This document shows, piece by piece, positions 9,802-17,990 of a stretch of 64,000 nt of DNA. The notes under the pieces are model-generated. The model was given only the letters and a program-made list of their open reading frames with translations. It was not told the origin of the DNA and searched no databases. Positions within the stretch are counted from its first letter, which is position 1. Each line of letters opens with the position of its first letter. The DNA lies in the NCBI RefSeq assembly GCF_029846715.1, contig NZ_JARVWW010000015.1, forward strand, positions 124,001 to 188,000, written 5' to 3'. Origin of the DNA: Bradyrhizobium nivariense (lineage in GTDB: Bacteria > Pseudomonadota > Alphaproteobacteria > Rhizobiales > Xanthobacteraceae). Made by a program: the position numbers and the translations under genes.

Positions 9802-10320
9802 ATGAGCATCAACCCAAAGACGACCGCCGCCATCGGCGACCATCCGCTCCACCCCATGATCATCCCGTTCCCCGTTGCCTTCCTGGTCGCCGCGCCCATC
9901 GCCGATCTCGCCTTCATCGGAACCGGCGACGGCTTCTGGGCCAGGGCCGCGATCTGGCTGCTCGGCGCCGGGATCGTCATGGCACTCGTTGCCGCCGCGG
10001 CCGGCGTTACGGATTTCTTCAGCGAGCCTCGTATCCGCCGCCTCAACGATGCCTGGTATCACATGATCGGCAATCTCGCGGCGGTCGTGCTGGCCGTGAT
10101 CAATTTCTGCCTCCGCTACGCGCAAGGCGCGGAGGCCGCGGTCAAGCCGTGGGGCGTGGCGCTCTCTCTGATCGTGGTCGGCATCCTCCTGTTCACGGGA
10201 TGGAAGGGCTGGGAAATGGTCTACCGTCATCACGTCGCGGTGCTGGACGCGCCGGGCCAGACCAGCTCGGAGCCGGTCACCCCGCATCATGGCGGCGAGA
10301 GCCACCGCCGCGCCGCCTGA
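9802..10320 (+). CDS. DUF2231 family membrane protein
   Basis: 172 residues with four hydrophobic helices, starting with the family hallmark GDHPLHPMIIPFPVAF near residues 13-28. Other helices lie at about 50-72, 90-108 and 115-135. The C-terminal tail is polar and His-rich. The function of DUF2231 is not established; it may be a small heme- or redox-associated membrane protein by analogy with relatives, but nothing here proves that. I chose the ATG at 9802 because the upstream in-frame extension is Arg/Pro-rich and unlike protein. It is a single-gene unit, convergent with the cysE-like gene. Confidence 0.85.
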   Translation: MSINPKTTAAIGDHPLHPMIIPFPVAFLVAAPIADLAFIGTGDGFWARAAIWLLGAGIVMALVAAAAGVTDFFSEPRIRRLNDAWYHMIGNLAAVVLAVINFCLRYAQGAEAAVKPWGVALSLIVVGILLFTGWKGWEMVYRHHVAVLDAPGQTSSEPVTPHHGGESHRRAA

Positions 10321-10441
10321 GCGAACGATGCGTCGCCCGAGATCGACCTCGGCGAGGATGCGTGCTCTACGGTTCGAACCCGCTGGCGCAGGCTGAGCGT
10401 GTAGAGCCAGCCGCCCGCCGCATGGGCCACGCCGACCGCCT

Positions 10442-11212
10442 TCAGGCTGCGGAGGCAGGTTCAGGGCAATTGGTCAGCCGCGCCGGATTGCCGATTGCGG
10501 TGCAGCCGCCGGGCACGTCACTGGTTACGACCGTGCCGGCTCCGATCTTTGCAAAATCGCCGATCCTGACGTCGCCGAGAATTGTCGCATCGGAGCCGAT
10601 GAACACGCCGCGACCGATGCGAGGCGAACGCGTCGGCAGTTCGCTGCTGCGGCCGATGCTGACGTTCTGAAGGATGGTGGCCTCGTCGCCGATCACCACA
10701 TTGGCACCGATCACGATGCCGGTGGCGTGGTCGAGATATACCGAGGATCCGACGCTCGCCGCCGGATGAATGCTGACCTGCAGGACGTTCGACGCCTCGT
10801 TCTGAAACAGCAGCGCCGCGTCGCGATGGTCATGATGCCACAGCCAGTTCGAGACGCGCCAGGCTTGCAGCGCGACGTAGCCCTTGAAATGCAGCAGCGG
10901 CGGCAGCAGGCCGGCGATGGCGGGATCGCTGCGCACGATGGCCTGCAAGTCGCGGCCGGCCGCCTCGACCAGATCCGGCTGACCGCGAAAGGCGTCGCGG
11001 GAAAATGTCGTGAAGCGCTCGCGTTCGGCCGCGCGGCCGCCAAGCCGGCGCCCGATCAGGTCGGCCAAGGCGGCGGTAAAATCGTCGTGGGCGAGGATGG
11101 GGCCGACAAGAGCCTTGCCGAATAGGGGATCGGCCGCCGCTGCGCCCTGCGCCTCGCCGCGGATCTCCTGCCAGAGGCTCTCGCTCGCCATGATCGCAAC
11201 TTCCGCCATCAT
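10442..11212 (-). CDS. Serine O-acetyltransferase-like protein (CysE paralogue, atypical active site)
   Basis: 256 residues with the SAT helical N-terminus (about 8-150) and a left-handed beta-helix of hexapeptide repeats (about 150-245). The catalytic-His motif LDHATGIVIG is intact, as is IGAGTVV. The loop that in CysE reads GGTGKxxGDRHPKI is here IGRSSELPTRSPRIG, so the Gly-rich loop is altered and the second conserved His is Ser. The C-terminus ends PASAA, without the terminal Ile that plugs cysteine synthase. It may acetylate another substrate or be a low-activity serine acetyltransferase. A second start (MASES) lies seven codons in. Confidence 0.75.
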   Translation of the reverse strand: MMAEVAIMASESLWQEIRGEAQGAAAADPLFGKALVGPILAHDDFTAALADLIGRRLGGRAAERERFTTFSRDAFRGQPDLVEAAGRDLQAIVRSDPAIAGLLPPLLHFKGYVALQAWRVSNWLWHHDHRDAALLFQNEASNVLQVSIHPAASVGSSVYLDHATGIVIGANVVIGDEATILQNVSIGRSSELPTRSPRIGRGVFIGSDATILGDVRIGDFAKIGAGTVVTSDVPGGCTAIGNPARLTNCPEPASAA

Positions 11213-11534
11213 TGCCGCCTGCGGTGTTTTGACGCTTCCTTCTCACTGTCGGATATAGGCCATCGGCAGTCCTCGCGCCACGCTCCCCCGTGAGGCTACG
11301 AGCTTGCATGGCAGGCAAGCCGCGATCATATATAGCCAGTCGAGTTCCCGGCCGAAGCTATGGCCTCAGGTTGGCCTCGCCGCGTACTGCCGCCTTGGGC
11401 CAGGGTTGTCCAGGCAAAGCATCTCGTTCAAGGCCCCCGCGGTGGTCAGCCATCCGCGGGTTTTTCGTACACAGCGGCCCGCAGTGCTGCCGAAGCGAAT
11501 CCCGAATCCCCGTCATCCAAGGTCACGCCAATAC
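11213..11534. other. 322 bp intergenic region between cysE-like and desaturase genes
   Basis: This divergent region should carry the promoters of both genes. An in-frame plus-strand extension of the desaturase reaches back to 11304, but its translation is Arg/Pro/Ser-rich and matches no family, so I treat it as untranslated. No clear operator or hairpin was found. Confidence 0.4.
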
Positions 11535-12698
11535 ATGTCGCCCAACGCCCCCGCCGACGATCGACACGACGACATCATGTATCCGTCCGCCCTGCCGTTC
11601 CTGCTGGTCCATCTCGGCTGCTTTGCGGCCATCTGGTCAGGCGTTACCTGGCAGGCCCTCGCGATCTGCGCCTCACTGTATGGCGTGCGCATGTTTGCAA
11701 TCGGGGCAGGCTATCACCGCTATTTCTCCCACCGGGCTTTTGCGACCGGCCGGGTGTTTCAGTTCATCCTGGCCTGCCTCGCGCAAAGCACCGCGCAGAA
11801 AAGCGTTTTGTGGTGGGCGGCCAAGCATCGACACCATCATCTGCATTCCGATACCGAAAACGATGTGCATTCACCGCGTCACCGAGGCTTCCTCTACAGT
11901 CATCTCGGCTGGATTTTTGATCGGCAGCACGATGGGACCGACCTCGTGAAAGTCGGCGATTTCGCCGCCTATCCTGAGCTGATGTGGCTGCATCGGCTGG
12001 AACTCCTGCCGGCCGTTACGCTGGCTGCGCTCTGCTTCCTGGTTGCCGGATGGTCCGGCCTCATCGTCGGCTTCCTGTGGAGCACCGTGCTGGTCTATCA
12101 CGCGACCTTCTGCATCAACTCCCTCGCCCATGTGCATGGACGCAAGCGCTACGTGACCGGCGATGATTCCCGCAACAACTGGCTGCTGGCGCTGTTCACC
12201 CTCGGTGAGGGCTGGCACAACAATCACCACGCCTACCAAAGCAGCGTGCGACAAGGCTTTCGCTGGTGGGAAATCGACGTGACTTATTACATCCTGAAGA
12301 CGCTGTCGTGGTTCGGCGTGGTCTGGAACATGAAGACGCCGCCCGAACAGGTGCTGCGCAACGAACAGCAGCTCGGCGCGCGGGTCATCCATCGGGCGGC
12401 CCGCGAGCTTGCCGGACGGTTCGACGCACAGACCCTGGCGCACGCGATCTCGTCGGCGCTACGCCGATCCGATTTGGCCCAGCTGCAACTGCCAACGCTG
12501 CACGACATCCTGAATCGCGCGCATGAAGGCGTCGATGCGCTGACGCATCTGCATTTGCCGAAGATTCCGACCCGCGACGAGTTTCTCGCCGAGGCCAGGG
12601 CAATGTTCGCGCGAACGCGATCACTCAACGAGATCGTGGACTACGCCTACGAACACTTCCTGGAGTCGGTTCGCGCGCAACTCGCCACGGCGCGCTGA
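11535..12698 (+). CDS. Acyl-CoA (delta-9-type) fatty acid desaturase
   Basis: 387 residues. It inserts a double bond into a long-chain acyl-CoA using a membrane di-iron centre. All three His boxes are present: HRYFSH (61-66), HRHHH (98-102) and HNNHH (about 228-232), as are hydrophobic segments at about 20-60, 75-90 and 155-195. After the desaturase domain there is a polar C-terminal extension of about 100 residues (from about 285) with helical heptad character, not needed in minimal desaturases. The start at 11535 is used because the homologous domain begins about 15 residues later. The gene is probably monocistronic. Confidence 0.9.
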   Translation: MSPNAPADDRHDDIMYPSALPFLLVHLGCFAAIWSGVTWQALAICASLYGVRMFAIGAGYHRYFSHRAFATGRVFQFILACLAQSTAQKSVLWWAAKHRHHHLHSDTENDVHSPRHRGFLYSHLGWIFDRQHDGTDLVKVGDFAAYPELMWLHRLELLPAVTLAALCFLVAGWSGLIVGFLWSTVLVYHATFCINSLAHVHGRKRYVTGDDSRNNWLLALFTLGEGWHNNHHAYQSSVRQGFRWWEIDVTYYILKTLSWFGVVWNMKTPPEQVLRNEQQLGARVIHRAARELAGRFDAQTLAHAISSALRRSDLAQLQLPTLHDILNRAHEGVDALTHLHLPKIPTRDEFLAEARAMFARTRSLNEIVDYAYEHFLESVRAQLATAR

Positions 12699-12742
12699 CC
12701 AAGACTTTCCAGACCAAGACTCTCCGGACCAAGTCTCGGCAA
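12698..12742. repeat. Three imperfect 15-bp tandem copies after the desaturase stop
   Basis: ACCAAGACTTTCCAG, ACCAAGACTCTCCGG and ACCAAGTCTCGGCAA follow each other without gaps, starting on the last base of the desaturase stop codon. This is a local tandem duplication with no known role. Confidence 0.75.
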
Positions 12743-12785
12743 TCCAGACGTCGCTGCTGCCAGCCACGCATTTCCAAAAACCAAA

Positions 12786-12816
12786 CCGCCCGCCTGCGGG
12801 TTGCGCAGGCGGGCGG
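12786..12816 (-). terminator. Rho-independent terminator of the DUF2852 gene
   Basis: Perfect 13-bp stem (CCGCCCGCCTGCG pairing with CGCAGGCGGGCGG) around a 5-nt loop. On the minus strand the stem is followed by TTTGGTTTTTGG, a T-rich tail, so it acts best for the DUF2852 gene that ends at 12911. It may also limit read-through from the convergent desaturase gene. Confidence 0.75.
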
Positions 12817-12876
12817 CTCGGGGCCATCAGGACTTTGGGGGCATGCGCCTGAAGGCTTTGAGAGGCGTCGGGTCAA

Positions 12877-12924
12877 GATCAACCTTGCCCGAGATCAGCC
12901 TTGCCCGAGATCAGCCTTGCTGCT
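12877..12924. repeat. Three 16-bp tandem copies spanning the DUF2852 stop codon
   Basis: GATCAACCTTGCCCGA, GATCAGCCTTGCCCGA and GATCAGCCTTGCTGCT run in tandem. The last one and part of the second encode the final codons and stop of the DUF2852 protein; the others are downstream of it. The array looks like a recent slippage duplication of the gene end. Confidence 0.7.
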
Positions 12925-13402
12925 GGTCGGTCGGCGGCGGGGTCGGGCGCGTCTTGTGCTGCGCCATGAACTGGTCGAACTCTTCCTTGTCCTTGGCGTG
13001 ACGCAGACGGTCGAGGAAGTTCTTGAACTCGACCTGCTCCTCCTCAAGCCGCTGCAGCGTCTCGGTGCGGTACTCGTCGAAGGCGCGGTTGCCGCTCGTG
13101 GGCGGGCCGAAGCCGAAACCGAAACCGCGGCGCTCCATACGGCCGCGCATACGGTCCATCTTGTACTGCATCCGCTCCATCTTGTTCTGCCAGCGATCCT
13201 GGTTGCTCCAGCACGACATTCTTCTGCTCCCGAGTGTGAAAAAGAGAAGGGCAAGTCCGATCGGCCACCAGATGATGAAGCCGAGAATGGTCACGGCGAT
13301 CCAGCCGGGATGCCAGGGCGTCTCGAGCATGCGGGGACGCTCGTACTGTTGCTGTTGGTCCGAAGGGCCGCGCCATCGATTGACATCAGCGGTGTAGGCC
13401 AT
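12911..13402 (-). CDS. DUF2852 domain protein
   Basis: 163 residues if started at 13402. I prefer this ATG to the one at 13414 because GGAGAGG lies just before it as a ribosome site. One membrane segment (WIAVTILGFIIWWPIGLALLFF, about 32-53) is followed by a Met/Arg-rich stretch (NKMERMQYKMDRMRGRMERR), a Gly/Phe linker, and a charged coiled helix (about 110-150). DUF2852 is of unknown function and common in Hyphomicrobiales. A perfect palindrome lies 35 bp upstream and an almost identical arrangement overlaps the start of the adjacent tetR, so TetR control is likely. Confidence 0.85.
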   Translation of the reverse strand: MAYTADVNRWRGPSDQQQQYERPRMLETPWHPGWIAVTILGFIIWWPIGLALLFFTLGSRRMSCWSNQDRWQNKMERMQYKMDRMRGRMERRGFGFGFGPPTSGNRAFDEYRTETLQRLEEEQVEFKNFLDRLRHAKDKEEFDQFMAQHKTRPTPPPTDQQQG

Positions 13403-13436
13403 TTCCCTCTCCATGACGGCATCAGTGCCGTTGTGA

Positions 13437-13455
13437 ATGTAAATAACATTTACAT
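13437..13455. promoter_or_regulatory. Probable TetR operator upstream of the DUF2852 gene
   Basis: ATGTAAATAACATTTACAT is a perfect 8-3-8 palindrome, 35 bp before the DUF2852 start. Its half-site matches the one at 14262-14280 on the tetR gene. This is the geometry expected for a TetR dimer site and would place it in the DUF2852 promoter. Confidence 0.7.
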
Positions 13456-13522
13456 AGCTAGACCATCCCGGGATTTTGTCAAGCTAGCCACCCAACAGGG
13501 CGGGCGAATTATTTGCGCAATT

Positions 13523-14263
13523 TTATTTCGGCTTGCCCCAGGGACCACCGGGCGGCAGGCCGGAACCGGAGGATGCCTCCGGCGGCACCGGCGGCGGCTC
13601 GGCGCTTTTCGCCGGAGGGCGGCGATCGGTCGGGAAGCCGAGACCGCGCAGATAGATCAGCACCTCGGCTTCGAGCAGCTCGTCCGGTGACATCGGCAGC
13701 TTTCGACGCGCGGCGTCGCCGCGGGAGAACAGCGAGGCCACGCCATGCGCCATCGACCAGATGTGCAGCGCCATCATCATCGCCGGCGGCCGCGGCGTGC
13801 CAGGCGGCGCGAGCGCGGCAAGCCGCTCGGCCGCGGCGCGAATGATGTTGAAAGCGCGCTCGCTGGCGGCCTGGAGCGCCGGATTGGCATCCACCGGCAC
13901 GCCCGATTCGAACATCGCGTTGTAGAACGCGGGCTCCTCGCGGGCGAAGGCGAGATAGGCCTTGCCGACACGCTCGAACGCCGTGACGGTATCGGGCCGT
14001 CCGTCGTCCCAGGCCGCGGTCAGGCGGGCCTCGAACTGCTCGAAGCCGCGCTGCGCGATCGAGGACAGCAGTTCGTCACGGTCGCGAAAATGCCGGTACG
14101 GTGCCGCCGCACTGACGCCGGCCATGCGCGCTGCATCGGCGAAGGTGAAGCCGGCGGCGCCCTTCTCGGCGATCAACCCGAGGGCGGCCTGCAACAGGGC
14201 TTCCTTCAGATTGCCGTGGTGATAGCCGCGCTCGGCGCGGCGCGTCTCCTTGCGCCAGCTCAT
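13523..14263 (-). CDS. TetR/AcrR-family transcriptional regulator
   Basis: 246 residues. The helix-turn-helix lies at about 15-62 (YHHGNLKEALLQAALGLIA, then FTFADAARMAGVSAAAPYRH). The C-terminal ligand domain includes the WHG-type segment (about 130-205). The last about 35 residues are Pro/Ser-rich and disordered. The ATG at 14263 lies inside a palindrome that resembles the operator in front of the neighbouring DUF2852 gene, so the protein probably represses itself and that gene. No good ribosome site precedes this ATG, so the mRNA may be leaderless or the true start slightly downstream. Confidence 0.9.
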   Translation of the reverse strand: MSWRKETRRAERGYHHGNLKEALLQAALGLIAEKGAAGFTFADAARMAGVSAAAPYRHFRDRDELLSSIAQRGFEQFEARLTAAWDDGRPDTVTAFERVGKAYLAFAREEPAFYNAMFESGVPVDANPALQAASERAFNIIRAAAERLAALAPPGTPRPPAMMMALHIWSMAHGVASLFSRGDAARRKLPMSPDELLEAEVLIYLRGLGFPTDRRPPAKSAEPPPVPPEASSGSGLPPGGPWGKPK

Positions 14264-14280
14264 GTGAACGAGCTTTACAT
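14262..14280. promoter_or_regulatory. Probable autoregulatory operator of tetR
   Basis: ATGTGAACGAGCTTTACAT: an imperfect 8-3-8 palindrome with ATGTRAA half-sites, the same spacing as the perfect site at 13437-13455. It overlaps the tetR start codon. Confidence 0.6.
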
Positions 14281-14358
14281 GAGCTGGGCGTGAAGGTCAC
14301 TAGCGGCGGCCGGGTTGATCGACCGTATTCTTCCCGGTCCAGGGCGGCGGCCGAAGTC

Positions 14359-14721
14359 CTAGCCGCCCGGGATCGGCAGCACCGGCATGATCTCGACGCG
14401 TTCGCCGGGGAAGATCGTGAAGTGCGGGTGGTTCTCGAACATCTTCGCCGCGGCTTCATGGGACGCTGCGCGCACCACGGTGAAGGCGCCCATCTCGTTG
14501 GCGATGTCGCCGATGCCCTTGCCGTCGACTTTCTTGGTCTTGCCGAGCGGGCCGCCCATGGCCTGGATCGCGCTTTGGTGCTTTTCGACCCAGCCCTTCC
14601 AGCCCGCCATGCCCTCCTGTTCCTTCGCCTTGCGCTCGGCCTCGGACATCGCATTCCATGCGGCCCATTTGGAGCTGGTCTTGCTGCCGAGGAAAACGGC
14701 GAGATAGGTGTCAGTGCTCAT
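14359..14721 (-). CDS. YCII-like (dimeric alpha/beta barrel) small protein
   Basis: 120 residues. MSTDTYLAVFLGSKTSSKW starts a ferredoxin-like alpha/beta fold; the segment AFTVVRAASHEAAAKMFENH and the final strand GERVEIMPVLPI fit the YCII/dimeric-barrel pattern in which one residue set lines a small cavity. Substrate unknown. It lies in the same orientation as the YCII/DGPF gene just upstream (58 bp gap) and may form a unit with it. Genes of this type are often neighbours of ECF41/ECF42 sigma factors, as at 21.2 kb. Confidence 0.6.
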   Translation of the reverse strand: MSTDTYLAVFLGSKTSSKWAAWNAMSEAERKAKEQEGMAGWKGWVEKHQSAIQAMGGPLGKTKKVDGKGIGDIANEMGAFTVVRAASHEAAAKMFENHPHFTIFPGERVEIMPVLPIPGG

Positions 14722-14779
14722 CGGTTCTCTCCCTTGTTGATCGGTTGACGACGCCGCGATTTTGTCGCGACCGCTGCGG

Positions 14780-15190
14780 TTACTTCTTCAGATCGCCGAA
14801 ACCGGCGGCCGCCTCCTGCACGTCAGGAGGAAAGTCGCTCATCTCCTGCACCTGACGGATCTCGATAATTTCGTTCGGCGAGGCCGGACACCGCTTGGCC
14901 CAGGCGATCGCCTCGGCTCGCGAGGCGACCTCGATCATCCAGTAACCGCCCAGGACCTCCTTGGCCTCGGCGAAGGGACCATCGGTCACGACGGGCTCGC
15001 CGGTCGCAAACGAGACGCGCGCGCCGATCGACGGCGGATGCAGGCCGTCGAGCGTGATCAGCACGCCCGCATCCTTCAGCGCCTCGTTGTAGCGCATCAT
15101 CGCCGCGACCCGCTCGGGATCGAGTTGAACGTCGGGCGGCGCGGTCTCGTAGCCGAGCGGGATCATCAGCATCATGAATCGCATGAGCAT
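14780..15190 (-). CDS. YCII/DGPF family protein
   Basis: 136 residues. It has the namesake motif DGPFAEAKEVLGGYWMIEV near residues 69-87 and the N-terminal strand MRFMMLMI. The ATG at 15184 (MRFMML) may be the true start, as family members usually begin there. DGPF proteins are small alpha/beta barrels, typically encoded beside ECF sigma factors of group 42; catalytic activity is not established. Here no sigma gene is adjacent, but one lies 6 kb away with its own DGPF partner. Confidence 0.85.
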   Translation of the reverse strand: MLMRFMMLMIPLGYETAPPDVQLDPERVAAMMRYNEALKDAGVLITLDGLHPPSIGARVSFATGEPVVTDGPFAEAKEVLGGYWMIEVASRAEAIAWAKRCPASPNEIIEIRQVQEMSDFPPDVQEAAAGFGDLKK

Positions 15191-15348
15191 TCCTTGCTTG
15201 CTTTGTCGTCCGGGTCGCGCGGCGAGGCGCCACTCCGGACGGACGGGGAGCGACGGCCCGGGCCGCCCGCCCTCACCTTCAAGACGAACGAACCCTGACG
15301 GAACCGACAGGGCGTCGACAATTATTCTGGAGGTGACTGCGCTGGCCT

Positions 15349-15711
15349 CTAGCGTGGCTGCGGCAGGAAACGCCCGTCCTGCCGCGTTGCGCCAAAATAG
15401 ACCTCGATGCGGCGAACCTTGCCGCCGGCGAAGGTGAAGAACTCCGTGTTGCGAAAGCTCCTGCCATCTGTCGCCACGCAGAGATAGGTGACGAAGGCCT
15501 CGTCGCCCCGGACGAAAATCCGCTCGATGTCGTGCCGCGCGATCCAGCCGGTGTCCTTCCAGCAGCGTTCGAAATAGGCCGCCTTGTCGAGGTCGTCGTC
15601 GAACGGGCTGGTGAAGCGGAAGTCGTCGGCCAATGCGTCGGCGACCAATTGCCGATCGTTGCCGAGATAGGCTGCGAAAAGGTCTCGAATCAGGTGCTCG
15701 CGGTCAGTCAT
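15349..15711 (-). CDS. NTF2/SnoaL-like family protein
   Basis: 120 residues. REHLIRDLFAAYLGNDRQLVADALADDF is the cone-forming helix pair of the SnoaL/NTF2 fold, followed by the strands FTSPFDDD, RIFVRGDEAFVTYLC, and TEFFTFAGGKVRRIEVYF. Such proteins are cyclases, isomerases or small-molecule-binding proteins; no catalytic set can be named here. It sits alone between the YCII gene and a divergent SDR gene. Confidence 0.8.
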   Translation of the reverse strand: MTDREHLIRDLFAAYLGNDRQLVADALADDFRFTSPFDDDLDKAAYFERCWKDTGWIARHDIERIFVRGDEAFVTYLCVATDGRSFRNTEFFTFAGGKVRRIEVYFGATRQDGRFLPQPR

Positions 15712-15984
15712 CGAACGGTTCCATAGTCAGCATCGTCTTGAAGACGATTGACGCGCGGCCGCGCCGACATCGCGCGCGACAGCAACCACGCGAAAAAATA
15801 AATGCGCTGGGGGACGCCTGCAAATACGGCCCATTCGCGCGCCGTGTCGCTTTGCGCCGCAGATCGAGCGCCTCAGGGGGACGGAAATGGACTGTCGGTC
15901 GCTCTTCTTGTCGGAACGAAAGCGAAGTAGAAGACGTTGGCCGCCCGTGCGGCTCACGTTTTCGACAGAAGGACGCTGCCGCCA

Positions 15985-16773
15985 ATGCCGCAAGCCCCGC
16001 AAAAAGTCGCTCTGGTCACCGGAGCCGCGCGCGGCATCGGCCTTGCGACGGCGAAGAAATTTCTTGCTGAGGGCTGGCGCGTGGCGCTGCTCGACATCGA
16101 GGGCGAGCTGCTCGGCCGCGCGGTCGCCGAGATCGGCCGGGACGAGGCGACGCTGGCACTGACCTGCGATGTCTCGGACGCGGCCGCGGTTGCCGCCGCG
16201 ATGACGACGGTCGAGCGGCGGTTCGGCCGGCTCGACGCGCTCGTCAACAATGCCGGCATTGCCGTGTTCGCGCCGCTGATGGAGACGTCGGAGGCCGATT
16301 GGCGGCGCGTGCTCGAGGTCAACCTCACCGGCCCGTTCCTCTGCACCAAGGCGGCGGTGCCGCTGATGCGCGACGGCAATGGCGGCGCCATCGTCAACAT
16401 CACCTCGATCTCGGCGGTGCGCGCCTCGACGCTGCGCTCGGCCTACGGCACCAGCAAGGCGGGCCTCGCGCATCTCACCAAGCAACTCGCGGTCGAGCTC
16501 GCCTCGCTCGACATTCGTGTCAACGCCGTCGCGCCGGGGCCGGTCGACACCGCGATGGCGAAGCAGGTGCATACCAGGGAGATCCGCGCCGACTATCACG
16601 ACGCCATCCCGCTCAACCGCTACGGCCTGGAAGAGGAACTCGCCGAGGCGGTCTACTTCCTGTGCTCGGAACGATCGAGCTACATCACCGGCCAAATTTT
16701 GGCCGTCGATGGCGGCTTCGATGCGGCTGGCATCGGCCTGCCGACGCTGCGCGGCGAACGGCGGAACGGGTAG
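15985..16773 (+). CDS. Short-chain dehydrogenase/reductase
   Basis: 262 residues of the classical SDR family: cofactor motif TGAARGIG near residue 13, NNAG (LVNNAGIAV), catalytic Ser in TSISAVRAS, catalytic YGTSK, and the late GQILAVDGGF. The acidic residue after beta2 (LLDIEGELL) points to NAD(H). The ATG at 15985 fits the family start; a longer frame reaches 15937. Substrate is unknown. The stretch from 15712 to 15984 between it and the NTF2 gene holds no further gene. Confidence 0.88.
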   Translation: MPQAPQKVALVTGAARGIGLATAKKFLAEGWRVALLDIEGELLGRAVAEIGRDEATLALTCDVSDAAAVAAAMTTVERRFGRLDALVNNAGIAVFAPLMETSEADWRRVLEVNLTGPFLCTKAAVPLMRDGNGGAIVNITSISAVRASTLRSAYGTSKAGLAHLTKQLAVELASLDIRVNAVAPGPVDTAMAKQVHTREIRADYHDAIPLNRYGLEEELAEAVYFLCSERSSYITGQILAVDGGFDAAGIGLPTLRGERRNG

Positions 16774-16899
16774 GAACGAAATTTGTAGGGCGGGCAAAGG
16801 CGCAAGCGCCGTGCCCACCATCGTCCCGGACTCGCGGCGCCATGGCGGGCAGGCTACGCTTGACCCGCCTTACGATGGCAACCGTACGGAGAAAGCACC

Positions 16900-17337
16900 A
16901 TGCAACGCCTTGCTTTCGTCCAAACCTTGATGCTCGCCGCAAGCCTGCTCGCGTCCGCACCCGCCGCGGCCGAAATCCGCATCATCCAGTCGCCGGGCGG
17001 ACAGGTCGGGCCGTTCCTCGATTTGTTCGAGAAGGTGCGCGAGAGCGGCGAGCGCGTGGTGATCGACGGTCCCTGCTTGTCCGCCTGCACGCTGGTGCTG
17101 AGCATCGTGCCGGGCGAGCGCATCTGCGTCACCAGACGCGCCGTGCTCGGCTTCCATGGGGCGCGCTCGGTCGACCGGCGCGGGCGCTTCTCAGCCGAGC
17201 CGGAAGCATCTGAAGCGGTGCTCCAAGCCTATCCCGGCCCGGTGCACGACTGGATCAGCCGCCACGGTGGCCTCACGTCGCGGCTGCTGTTGCTGAAGGG
17301 GCGCGATCTCGCGGCGATCTACCCACGCTGCCGATGA
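16900..17337 (+). CDS. Exported ClpP/SppA-like hypothetical protein
   Basis: 145 residues with a clear Sec signal (MQRLAFVQTLMLAASLLASAP, cleavage near AAAE). The mature part has IRIIQSPGGQVGPFLDLF and GERVVIDGPCLSACTLVLS, which look like the oxyanion Gly-Gly and the nucleophile elbow of the ClpP/crotonase fold (Ser in LSAC). The family is common in Hyphomicrobiales and uncharacterised. It is shorter than true SppA/ClpP proteins, so peptidase activity is uncertain. Confidence 0.65.
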   Translation: MQRLAFVQTLMLAASLLASAPAAAEIRIIQSPGGQVGPFLDLFEKVRESGERVVIDGPCLSACTLVLSIVPGERICVTRRAVLGFHGARSVDRRGRFSAEPEASEAVLQAYPGPVHDWISRHGGLTSRLLLLKGRDLAAIYPRCR

Positions 17338-17558
17338 GGCTTTGGCGATCGACAGCGTTGTGAGCAAGTTGATCCGTCGCTGTCCGGCGATTAGGCAATT
17401 TTGCAAAATTCCGACTGGCCGGACACGAAATCCGCTCAAGCGCTTCGCAATGCCTGCCCAATTTACGCGGTTTCCGGCTTCTCCCGACCGTCTATGATGG
17501 TGCCGGCCAGACTGAGGCCGCGGCGGCGTCATATTCTCAGCGGTGGTCACAGACTAGG

Positions 17559-17942
17559 ATGGTTCCGCTTTTTCAGGATTACTCATTTTCAAACGGGTGG
17601 CAGGCTGTGCAGCCCATCGATTTTCGCTACCGCTTGTCGGACCGGGGACGCATCGTCCTTGGCCCACTGAGCTCCGAAGAGACCGTCGAATTCGAGCTGC
17701 TGTCGCGGCGCGAGTGCGAGGGCCTGATGGACCTGCCGTCCGAGCTGCGGCTGCTCGAGCTTTATGTGAAGTACGCGGGCGCGGAGGCTGCGGGTGCGCC
17801 GACGGAGTCCAGCCGGCAGGTAAACGAGCCGCCGCGACGGCGAAGACCGCCGGCACGCACGGCAGGGCCGCGCAACTACATCGTCTCGATGATCGTGATC
17901 GCGAGCGTCAGCTTCACGCTCATCGCGTTGCTCGTGAACTAG
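17559..17942 (+). CDS. Small hypothetical protein with C-terminal membrane anchor
   Basis: 127 residues, family not recognised. The N-terminal about 75 residues are acidic and soluble (VLGPLSSEETVEFELLSR), then a basic Pro/Arg-rich linker (NEPPRRRRPPARTAG), then one membrane helix (IVSMIVIASVSFTLIALLVN) at the very end. This fits a tail-anchored cytoplasmic protein. Start chosen at the first ATG of the frame. GC and codon use resemble the neighbours. Confidence 0.6.
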   Translation: MVPLFQDYSFSNGWQAVQPIDFRYRLSDRGRIVLGPLSSEETVEFELLSRRECEGLMDLPSELRLLELYVKYAGAEAAGAPTESSRQVNEPPRRRRPPARTAGPRNYIVSMIVIASVSFTLIALLVN

Positions 17943-17990
17943 CAAACAGGCGCGCGGGCAAAATTGCGCCGGTCACGCGCTTCGCGAGGC

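Noticed and set aside
10370..10392. GGTTCGAACCC, like a tRNA T-arm
   Set aside because: No acceptor stem, anticodon arm or CCA end can be built around it.
15727..16821. 364-residue minus-strand frame over the SDR gene
   Set aside because: The plus strand shows a full classical SDR with all catalytic motifs.
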